A stretch of 64,000 bases of DNA from CAZIFG01 sp964539135. GTDB lineage: Bacteria; Margulisbacteria; Marinamargulisbacteria; GCA-2716485; CAZIFG01. The position numbers and the translations under genes are program-made. The first letter of the stretch is position 1. Each line of letters starts with the position of its first letter. The notes beneath the pieces were generated by a model. The model was not told where the DNA came from. It saw only the letters and a list, made by a program, of their open reading frames with translations, and did not search any database. The DNA lies in the NCBI GenBank assembly GCA_964539135.1, contig CAZIFG010000008.1:6584-70583 (forward strand), written 5' to 3'. Positions 57,985 to 64,000 of this stretch are shown piece by piece.

Positions 57985-58776
57985 TTTAATCTTATTCCTT
58001 ACGTCTTGAAGTTGAGAAAGGTTTAGGGTGGCCATGACGAGTTCTTCATCTTTTTCACTGCCTTCGGCGAGGATGTTCCCCCAGGGGTCTATGATGAGGC
58101 TATGGCCGTAGGTTTCTTTGCCGCCGCCACCAATACCAACTTGGTTGGGTGCTAAGACAAAACATTGGGTTTCAATGGCGCGTGCTCGACATAGGGTGTG
58201 CCAGTGGGCCTTCCCGGTTTCTGTTGTAAACGAGGACGGGATCATGAGGATATCTGCGTCTTTTTTTTGGTAGTGTTGATACAAATCTGGAAACCGCAAA
58301 TCAAAACAAATGCTCATGCCTACTTTTATAGGCCAAGGGGCTAAATGGGCCAATTTTGGGGATGTACCTGCTTTAAAAGATCTGGATTCTGAAATCAGTG
58401 TTCCTTCTACAAGGGCTTCAAATAAATGAATTTTTTGATATTTTTCAATGCAGTCTCCAGAGGGAGATATCAGTACTGCACTGTTGTAGCGTCTTTTTTC
58501 GTTGGGGATTTCCTCTAAAATGCCTGCTTGTATCCAGACTTTGTAGGTTTTGGCCATCTCTACCAACGCTTCATAAGCTGCTACAGAAGACAATTCATAA
58601 TTGGATGGTATGGTTTGACCCTGCCCTCTGAAATGGTAGGTTTCAGGAAATAAAATAAATTCAGCCCCTTCTTGATGGGCGCTTTCACAAAATTGATGGG
58701 CTTTTTGAATGTTTTCAGATTGATGGGGGCTTGCACTGAGTTGTACTAAAGCTACTTTAAGGGTGTCTTTTTTCAT
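57976..58776 (-). CDS. carbon-nitrogen hydrolase, Nit family (omega-amidase/deaminated glutathione amidase-like)
   Basis: The nitrilase catalytic triad is clear: Glu in EFILFPETYHF, Lys in CIEKYQKIHLFE, and Cys in VGMSICFDLRFPDLY. The RFPDLY after the Cys is typical of the Nit1/Nit2 branch, whose members hydrolyse deaminated glutathione or alpha-keto amides. The 266-residue length is normal. The start at 58776 follows a consensus TATAAT box by 6 bases. It stands alone, divergent from uppP and convergent with the OTU gene. Confidence 0.88.
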   Translation of the reverse strand: MKKDTLKVALVQLSASPHQSENIQKAHQFCESAHQEGAEFILFPETYHFRGQGQTIPSNYELSSVAAYEALVEMAKTYKVWIQAGILEEIPNEKRRYNSAVLISPSGDCIEKYQKIHLFEALVEGTLISESRSFKAGTSPKLAHLAPWPIKVGMSICFDLRFPDLYQHYQKKDADILMIPSSFTTETGKAHWHTLCRARAIETQCFVLAPNQVGIGGGGKETYGHSLIIDPWGNILAEGSEKDEELVMATLNLSQLQDVRNKIKLS

Positions 58777-58782
58777 CTTTTT

Positions 58783-58788
58783 ATTATA
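58783..58788 (-). promoter_or_regulatory. consensus -10 box close to the nitrilase start
   Basis: On the minus strand TATAAT is followed by 6 bases and the ATG at 58776. No ribosome site fits between, so the message is probably leaderless. Confidence 0.5.
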
Positions 58789-58845
58789 GTAACTTCATGG
58801 GGATAAAACCAGATAAATATTCTTTTATTGCGGTATCAATCGTGA

Positions 58846-58851
58846 TATTCT
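58846..58851 (+). promoter_or_regulatory. -10-like box close to the uppP start
   Basis: TATTCT is followed by 6 bases and the ATG at 58858, again with no ribosome site. It faces away from the nitrilase promoter 60 bases off. Confidence 0.45.
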
Positions 58852-58857
58852 GAATAC

Positions 58858-59649
58858 ATGCACGATATATTGATTGCGATTGTTTTAGGTATTATTGAAG
58901 GCCTTACAGAATTTATTCCCATTAGTTCTACTGGACATTTAATTCTGGTGGAGCATTTATTAAAATTTACGGAAGTTCATGCCGAGACGTTTAGTATAGC
59001 CATTCAGTTGGGTGCTATTTTGGCGGTTGTTTATGAATATCCCCATCGCTTTATGCCTTTTTTGCGGCCGTCTTACTGGATTTCTAAATCAGCCTGTGTG
59101 ATCTATATTGCCATTTTACCTGCTTTACTTTCTGGTTTTTTATTTTACTCGGCTATTAAAACCTACTTATTTACTCCTATTACTGTGATAGCCGCTTTGG
59201 CTTTGGGGGGGCTTTTGATGATTCTCATTGAGCGTTTTATTAAACCGGATCCTATTTATTCTTCCTTTGAAGATATTTCCTACAAAGAAGCGCTGATGGT
59301 GGGTCTTGCGCAATGTTTTTCCTTGTGGCCTGGGATGAGCCGATCGGCGACAACCATTATGGGGGGGCTTATGGGGGGATTGACCTATCAGCTTTCTGCT
59401 CAATTTTCTTTTATTATTGCGGTTCCAGTGATGAGTGCCGCTGTTTCTTATGATTTGTATAAGAATTGGAATTTACTTTCCATTTTGGATACACGTGGTA
59501 TTTTAACAGGCTTTGTTGTGGCTTTTGTTGTGGCCCTTTTGTCTATTCGTACCTTTATTAAAATTTTAAATAAGTGGCGATTATTTCCATTTGCCTGTTA
59601 TCGCCTTGTATTAGCGGGTATTCTCTTGTTTTTTTATTTTATACGGTAA
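58858..59649 (+). CDS. uppP: undecaprenyl-diphosphatase (BacA type)
   Basis: UppP recycles the lipid carrier for cell-wall synthesis by removing a phosphate from undecaprenyl diphosphate. The two catalytic blocks are present: EGLTEFIPISSTGHLILVEH near the N-terminus and WPGMSRSATTIMGG near residue 155-170. About seven membrane spans and 263 residues are normal. The next gene starts 13 bases downstream and is probably co-transcribed. Confidence 0.95.
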   Translation: MHDILIAIVLGIIEGLTEFIPISSTGHLILVEHLLKFTEVHAETFSIAIQLGAILAVVYEYPHRFMPFLRPSYWISKSACVIYIAILPALLSGFLFYSAIKTYLFTPITVIAALALGGLLMILIERFIKPDPIYSSFEDISYKEALMVGLAQCFSLWPGMSRSATTIMGGLMGGLTYQLSAQFSFIIAVPVMSAAVSYDLYKNWNLLSILDTRGILTGFVVAFVVALLSIRTFIKILNKWRLFPFACYRLVLAGILLFFYFIR

Positions 59650-59661
59650 AAGGATGGTTTT

Positions 59662-61455
59662 ATGACAAAAATGACCTCAGTTTCTTCGCTTGGTTTAGTA
59701 GTTCTTTTTTTAGTTGTAGGCCTTTCCCCGTCTCTTTTGGCGGATACTCAATTGCCTTTATTTCCGCCTACGGTTAATGCCTCTATTTTACCCGCTACCC
59801 TTTTTAGTTTATTGGATGTTGACGCCAAGGGCCCTCAATCTTTGGAGGCTCAGATGAAATGGGTGCGTTTTCATTTGTCTGAAAAAGACGCCAATTCTGC
59901 GTATGAGGCCATGAGAGCTGTACTCAAAACCTCACAAGAAGGGCCTGTATTGGCACTGTTAACAGATGTTCTTACAATGCGACCTGTGTCTCAATCACTA
60001 TCCCCTCAAGGCCTTCTTTATACGAGTGTTTTATCACCTCAGATTCAAGATATTGTTTTAGAACAGCTTTCTATTTATTATTTATCGCTTCAGGATTTTG
60101 TTTCTTTTGATCAGGTTCGGTCTAAAATTAAATCCCCCGTCCTTCAATCTCGTCTTATTCGGTATTTTGCCGAGGCATTAATTAAAAAAGGATCTGTTTC
60201 AGAAGCGATGGATTTGCTGCCTTTAATTAAACATTCCGATGAAAAAGACTTGGTTTATGCGGCAGTGTCTGGCCACTATGCGGCTTTAGGGGCTATTTCA
60301 GCCATGAATGATGCTTTCGGTCAGATGACCTCTACTGTATTGAGGGAACGTGCTGTTTATGATGCCATTCTTAAATTGTTGAATGATGCCAATTATGCAG
60401 AGGCTTCTCAACTTCAAGCTCGTATTCAAGAGCCCGTTTTGAAGGCTCAGACTCAATTTCAATTGGTTTCTTTTTTGGCGGCTCAAGGTAAATTTGAATC
60501 TGCTTTTGAGGCTTCTAAGCAGATAGACGCGGTTTATTATCGAGATGAAGCCTTATCTGCAATTGCGATTTCTTTGGCGGGTACGTCTCAATTTGATCAA
60601 GCTATTTCCTTGACCCAACGTATTGAAACGGAGGAATTTGTCTCGAAAGCTTATTATGCCATTGCCCTTTCCCAGGCTAAAAGTCAAAAAATGGATGAGA
60701 TGATAGAGACGTCTTATTTGCTTAAAAAATCGCCAGCGCTTTATTTGGAGTTTTACACTGTTTTAGGTAAAGAATTTATCACGACGGATAGTTATCATTA
60801 TGCCCTATTGCGATTAAAACAAGCGGCAGATTCTGAACTTCAAGAACAGGCCCTTTCTCGTTTTTTAATTTCTATTAGTTCGGTTTTACCTGCTCCTAAA
60901 ATGCTGTCCTTGATTCAGGATATTCGCAGTCAGGATATTCGCAACAAAACCTATGTGGATTGTGTTTCGGCCTATATGGCTGTTTTTAACTTTGAAGATG
61001 CGTTTTTAATGATAAAAACATTGCCCTATTCCTCGGATACTTTAATTTTGCTTTCAAATTTAGCAGAAGCTTGGGTTTATAATACCAAAGCATCGCGTGA
61101 TGCTATTCCTTTTTTAGGCTTTCTTTCGGATACACTACCTAAATATAAAATGACGGCGGCTTCTACAGGGCGTTTGTTTGGCTTGAGTCGTTTTTTACGC
61201 CAAAAAGGACTTCATTCTTATGGGGATACGTATTATCGTCATGCCAAACAGGCTTTTTTAAAGCTGCCTGAAAAAGAGAAACGCACCGTTTTGCTTCAGG
61301 CTACGAGTGCCGCTTTATCGATGTCTGATATGGACTTGATTGGATCCAACTTTAAGCTTCTGAAAGGTTCCGATGCGCGGTTTTCTTTTGGATTGGATCT
61401 GATGTCTCAGCTTTCTGTTTCAGAACGAGATCTTTTGTTTCGAGCGTTGAGGTAA
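59662..61455 (+). CDS. exported helical-repeat protein, 597 residues
   Basis: A signal peptide (MTKMTSVSSLGLVVLFLVVG, cleavage near LLA-DTQ) leads a long array of helix pairs with repeated units of about 30-35 residues (QFDQAISLTQRIETEEFVSK, KAYYAIALSQAKSQKMDEMI, YALLRLKQAADSELQEQALS). This resembles TPR or Sel1-type solenoids used as scaffolds. No catalytic motif is visible. AAAGGA precedes the ATG. It is 13 bases after uppP, so a role in the envelope is plausible. Confidence 0.65.
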   Translation: MTKMTSVSSLGLVVLFLVVGLSPSLLADTQLPLFPPTVNASILPATLFSLLDVDAKGPQSLEAQMKWVRFHLSEKDANSAYEAMRAVLKTSQEGPVLALLTDVLTMRPVSQSLSPQGLLYTSVLSPQIQDIVLEQLSIYYLSLQDFVSFDQVRSKIKSPVLQSRLIRYFAEALIKKGSVSEAMDLLPLIKHSDEKDLVYAAVSGHYAALGAISAMNDAFGQMTSTVLRERAVYDAILKLLNDANYAEASQLQARIQEPVLKAQTQFQLVSFLAAQGKFESAFEASKQIDAVYYRDEALSAIAISLAGTSQFDQAISLTQRIETEEFVSKAYYAIALSQAKSQKMDEMIETSYLLKKSPALYLEFYTVLGKEFITTDSYHYALLRLKQAADSELQEQALSRFLISISSVLPAPKMLSLIQDIRSQDIRNKTYVDCVSAYMAVFNFEDAFLMIKTLPYSSDTLILLSNLAEAWVYNTKASRDAIPFLGFLSDTLPKYKMTAASTGRLFGLSRFLRQKGLHSYGDTYYRHAKQAFLKLPEKEKRTVLLQATSAALSMSDMDLIGSNFKLLKGSDARFSFGLDLMSQLSVSERDLLFRALR

Positions 61456-61521
61456 TCGTTATATTTAACGCTTGAAGGGATGCCTTAGATAAGGTAAAAT
61501 TTCACTCGTTCTTAGTTCTAT

Positions 61522-61597
61522 GCGGGAGTAGCTCAATTGGTAGAGCGTCAGCCTTCCAAGCTGAATGTCGCGAGTTCGAGCCTCGTCTCCCGCTCCA
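61522..61597 (+). tRNA. tRNA-Gly (anticodon TCC)
   Basis: A full cloverleaf: acceptor GCGGGAG pairs with CTCCCGC, the D-arm is GCTC...GAGC, the anticodon stem is CAGC-CTTCCAA-GCTG with anticodon TCC, and the T-arm contains GTTCGAGCC. The 3' CCA is encoded (61595-61597). TCC reads GGA and GGG glycine codons. Confidence 0.97.
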
Positions 61598-61616
61598 ATT
61601 TTTTTCTAAGCTTTCG

Positions 61617-61645
61617 CTGACAAACCTCTTAAACTCGTGTAAACT
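61617..61645 (+). promoter_or_regulatory. promoter of metX, leaderless
   Basis: CTGACA (61617-61622), 17 bases, TAAACT (61640-61645), then 7 bases and the ATG at 61653. One mismatch in each box and ideal spacing make this the best-supported of the leaderless promoters. Confidence 0.55.
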
Positions 61646-61652
61646 ATTCCCT

Positions 61653-62747
61653 ATGAATGATTCAGCTCGCTTTTTTCACAGTTCCGATCCTCTTGAGTTA
61701 TCTTCTGGTAAATCTTTGCCTTCCTTTGATCTTTGTTTTGAATCTTTTGGAACGCTTAATGCGGATGGTAGTAATGCTATTTTAGTCTGCCATGCCCTTT
61801 CAGGGGATTCCCATGTGGCGAAACATTCTCCGGATGATAAAGAGGGCTGGTGGGAGGCGCTTATTGGACCTGGAAAAGCTTTAGATACCACTCGTTATTA
61901 TATTGTATGTTCCAATACTTTGGGGAGCTGTTATGGGTCTACAGGGCCTACCTCACTCAATCCTGAAACACAGACGCCCTATTTAATGACCTTCCCTGTG
62001 ATTACCATTACAGATATGGTGCGTGCTCAGTATCGATTGATGTCTTTTTTGGGAATTTCAAAGTGGCATACGGTTTTAGGTGGGTCTATGGGGGGGATGC
62101 AAGCGCTTCTTTGGTCCATTTTGTACCCTCAGTCTTTGGTTCATTGTATTGCACTTGCAGTGACGCCTTTTTTGTCGCCTCAAGCTTTGGCTTTTAGTGC
62201 CATTAGCCGCAATGCTATTTTATCCGATGTTGCGTGGCATAAAGGGGCGTATACTGAGGGAGCTTCTCCAGAGCAAGGGCTATCTATTGCGCGCATGATT
62301 GGTCATATTACCTATCTTTCTGAGGCGAGTATGGAAAAGAAATTTGGACGACGCCTTCAAGATAAAACAGAGTATAGTTATGATTTTGGTCCTGATTTTC
62401 AGGTTGAAAGTTATTTAAAGCATCAAGGGGATAAATTTGTAAAACGTTTTGATGCGAATTCTTATTTATATTTGTCTAAAGCGATGAGTTATTTTGATTT
62501 GGAAAAGCAATTTGGATCTCTGAGTGCTGCTTTTTCTGAGGTGTCATGTCGCTATCTTTTTGCGTCTATTACGTCGGATATGTTATATACGAGCGCTATT
62601 TGTAAGGAGATGGTTAGAACACTCATTCGGTTGGAAAAAGATGTTTCTTTTTTAACGGTTGATTCCCCTTATGGGCATGATGCCTTTTTAATTGAAACTC
62701 AAGTGATTGGGGATATGATTCGTTCTTTTTTAGGGGGTGTTGACTGA
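61653..62747 (+). CDS. metX: homoserine O-acetyltransferase (MetX family)
   Basis: MetX activates homoserine for sulfur insertion; its product is the substrate of MetY. It is an alpha/beta hydrolase: the nucleophile Ser is in VLGGSMGGMQALLW, with LVCHALSGDSHVAKH, SNTLGSCYGSTGPTS and a C-terminal SPYGHDAFLIE giving the catalytic His and Asp region. The 364-residue length is normal. Some MetX-like enzymes use succinyl-CoA instead; the acyl donor cannot be read reliably here, and the MetY gene in the window suggests acetyl. It overlaps metW by one base (TGATG). Confidence 0.92.
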   Translation: MNDSARFFHSSDPLELSSGKSLPSFDLCFESFGTLNADGSNAILVCHALSGDSHVAKHSPDDKEGWWEALIGPGKALDTTRYYIVCSNTLGSCYGSTGPTSLNPETQTPYLMTFPVITITDMVRAQYRLMSFLGISKWHTVLGGSMGGMQALLWSILYPQSLVHCIALAVTPFLSPQALAFSAISRNAILSDVAWHKGAYTEGASPEQGLSIARMIGHITYLSEASMEKKFGRRLQDKTEYSYDFGPDFQVESYLKHQGDKFVKRFDANSYLYLSKAMSYFDLEKQFGSLSAAFSEVSCRYLFASITSDMLYTSAICKEMVRTLIRLEKDVSFLTVDSPYGHDAFLIETQVIGDMIRSFLGGVD

Positions 62748-63340
62748 TGACGTCCATGATTGCGTCTATTTCCAGTCTTATTCCGGATGGAGCTCGTATT
62801 TTGGATTTAGGGTGTGGGGATGGGACTCTTTTGGCTCACCTACGGGATACGAAAAACTGTGATGGTTATGGCATGGAATTGGATTTTAACAATGTGTTGT
62901 TATGTTTAGAGAAACGATTGTCTGTTTTTCAATCGGATTTAAATGAAGGGCTTTTGGGCTTTAAGCCGCATAGTTTTGATCATGTTATTTTGAGTTTAAC
63001 CTTGCAGCAGATCATGGATCCAATTCAGCTTTTACAAGATATGTTGAATGTGGGGCAAAAAGCCATTGTTACGTTTCCCAATTTTGGCTATTGGCGTGCG
63101 CGAACACAGCATTTTTTTGAAGGTATTGCGCCTGTGACGAAAAGTCTCCCCTACTCTTGGTATAATACGCCCAATATTCGGGTGATGACCATTACGGATT
63201 TTGAGCACTTATGTCACCATTTGGGATATAAAGTGGAAAAAATTATTCCTATTCATGCAGGTCTTTTCGATAAAATAGGGGCTCGTTTTTCCCCTAATTT
63301 ATGTGCAGAACAAGGGCTGTTTTTAATTTCTTCGTTATAA
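62747..63340 (+). CDS. metW: methionine biosynthesis protein MetW
   Basis: MetW is a methyltransferase-fold protein that pairs with MetX and is thought to support or control homoserine acylation. The motif I glycine loop is GARILDLGCGDGTLLAHL, and YGMELDFNNV, HVILSLTLQQI and VTFPNFGYWRARTQHFFEG are conserved in MetW. The 197-residue length is typical. It overlaps metX by one base, giving translational coupling. The metX-metW pair is known from Proteobacteria and some other phyla. Confidence 0.93.
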   Translation: MTSMIASISSLIPDGARILDLGCGDGTLLAHLRDTKNCDGYGMELDFNNVLLCLEKRLSVFQSDLNEGLLGFKPHSFDHVILSLTLQQIMDPIQLLQDMLNVGQKAIVTFPNFGYWRARTQHFFEGIAPVTKSLPYSWYNTPNIRVMTITDFEHLCHHLGYKVEKIIPIHAGLFDKIGARFSPNLCAEQGLFLISSL

Positions 63341-63438
63341 TTTTTATCGCTTAAAAAAACAATTCTTTTTTAACATGTTTAGATTTTTTTGATTATGGGC
63401 ATCTTTGTGTCTATAAAATAAAGGGGTTTATCATTAAT

Positions 63439-64000
63439 ATGTTTAAATTGAGGCTATTTTATATTTTTCTTTTAGGGATGGGGCTGTTTTTGACCTCTGT
63501 TGCCTATGCGGATGCCCCTGTTTTAAATTCTGCTCCTGTGATGCAGTTGAATATGTCAGATCGTCATGGGAATCCCTATTTAGGGGTATATGATGTTCAT
63601 GTGTCTTTGAAATCCCCTTCAGGTGATACTGTTATTTTTGAATATAGCCAAGACGTTAATTTTAACAATGGTTCTGCACAGCTTCCGCTTACAGGACTTT
63701 CTGCGGAACATCTTAAACTTCCTGGTTCGGTTTGGGAACTGGATCTTGCTGGAGAAACATTTTTAGATGGCGTTCAGCGTGTTCCTTATGCCTTAAGAGC
63801 GGTTTCTGCTGACTCTATTGCATGGTCCAATATTTATGGATTTCCTTCGAATGGCGGCGTGAGTATGAATGGTAGTGGGATTTTTGTTTTAAGTAATGGG
63901 CGTGGTGTTACGATTAATCCCACGCATGGTGTTTCCTTGAATATCGGCGATGGGTTGATGATCGATGGGACAGGTGCTTTGATTGTTTCAGGCACGTCTA
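63439..64000 (+). CDS. secreted protein with repeated glycine-rich strands, N-terminal part (cut by window edge)
   Basis: The ATG at 63439, with AAGGGG upstream, opens a frame to the window edge (187 residues seen). A signal peptide (MFKLRLFYIFLLGMGLFLTS, cleavage near AYA-DAP) precedes a beta-rich region. The block GVQRVPYALRAVSADSIAW recurs in large secreted or surface proteins of aquatic bacteria, and after it the sequence becomes glycine- and asparagine-rich (NGGVSMNGSGIFVLSNGRGV), as in stalk- or fibre-like repeats. The full length and function cannot be seen. Confidence 0.65.
   Translation, partial: MFKLRLFYIFLLGMGLFLTSVAYADAPVLNSAPVMQLNMSDRHGNPYLGVYDVHVSLKSPSGDTVIFEYSQDVNFNNGSAQLPLTGLSAEHLKLPGSVWELDLAGETFLDGVQRVPYALRAVSADSIAWSNIYGFPSNGGVSMNGSGIFVLSNGRGVTINPTHGVSLNIGDGLMIDGTGALIVSGTS

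Noticed and set aside
1..64000. CRISPR arrays or prophage
   Set aside because: No regularly spaced direct repeats, cas genes, integrase or phage structural genes were found.

Overview
The window comes from an AT-rich, double-membraned (Gram-negative-type) bacterium. Evidence for the outer membrane is a large porin, four small outer-membrane beta-barrel proteins ending in Phe, an MlaA/MlaC lipid-transport set, ornithine-lipid acyltransferases and lipoproteins. No rRNA or strong phylogenetic marker is present, so I cannot place it taxonomically; an uncultured diderm lineage assembled from short reads is my guess. The reads look short because a 100-N gap at 18227-18326 is flanked by the same 55 bases on both sides. 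UGA is used as a normal stop codon (for example at the end of metX). The OTU-type cysteine protease and eukaryotic-like kinase hint at contact with a eukaryotic host or prey, but this is inference.

Layout. 1-446: start of a condensation-domain-like acyltransferase cut by the window edge. 591-1469: cation efflux protein. 1471-6807 (minus): a six-gene operon, rrf2-porin-sulfate binding protein-cysT-cysW-cysA, for sulfate uptake. 6955-9259: carbonic anhydrase and an ABC-F ATPase. 9330-14655: a tight plus-strand run including DUF420, an OlsB/OlsA-type pair for ornithine lipids, DinB-like, NRDE/TANGO2 and a DedA-ATP-grasp fusion. 14663-15384: a MITE-like element, a terminator and the rpmB-rpmG ribosomal pair. 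15389-18038: coiled-coil protein, map, rimO. 18039-18961: a repeat-rich stretch with the assembly gap and a ParE toxin remnant. 18962-22969: bioA, a DoxX-like protein, glpK, psd. 23013-25772: four tandem outer-membrane beta-barrel genes, one preceded by an A8G9 tract. 25926-32873: ferredoxin reductase, tautomerase, lipoprotein, trpD, a hypothetical gene and htpG. 33135-41339: rnhC, a PRTase-like orphan, cysN(C), and an mlaA-mlaC-MMPL lipid-transport cluster. 41351-42976: eukaryotic-like kinase.

42981-51068 (minus) is the centre of interest. Reading in the direction of transcription it is cysK, a ubiquitin-like sulfur carrier, metY, rrf2, an E1-like activating enzyme, a JAMM protease, a sulfite reductase fused to TusA, cysH and cysD. 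This matches the protein-thiocarboxylate route to homocysteine known from Wolinella succinogenes (HcyS/HcyF/HcyD/MetY/Sir). The carrier ends in Gly-Gly-Gly-Gln, so a C-terminal residue would need trimming before activation. With the first operon, the detached cysN(C) and metX-metW at 61653-63340, the window encodes most of a path from external sulfate to homocysteine. The APS kinase half of CysN(C) looks dead and CysH has the Fe-S cysteines of an APS reductase, so the pathway probably skips PAPS. Both rrf2 genes have near-consensus or consensus promoters overlapped by palindromes.

51218-64000: amidase, small genes, gcvT-like, hisC, a HEXXH lipoprotein, two proteins with a similar N-terminus (one an OTU protease), nitrilase, uppP, a helical-repeat exported protein, tRNA-Gly(TCC), metX-metW and the start of a secreted protein. 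At least eleven genes have a TAnnnT box 6-8 bases before the ATG and no clear ribosome binding site, suggesting that leaderless mRNAs are common.
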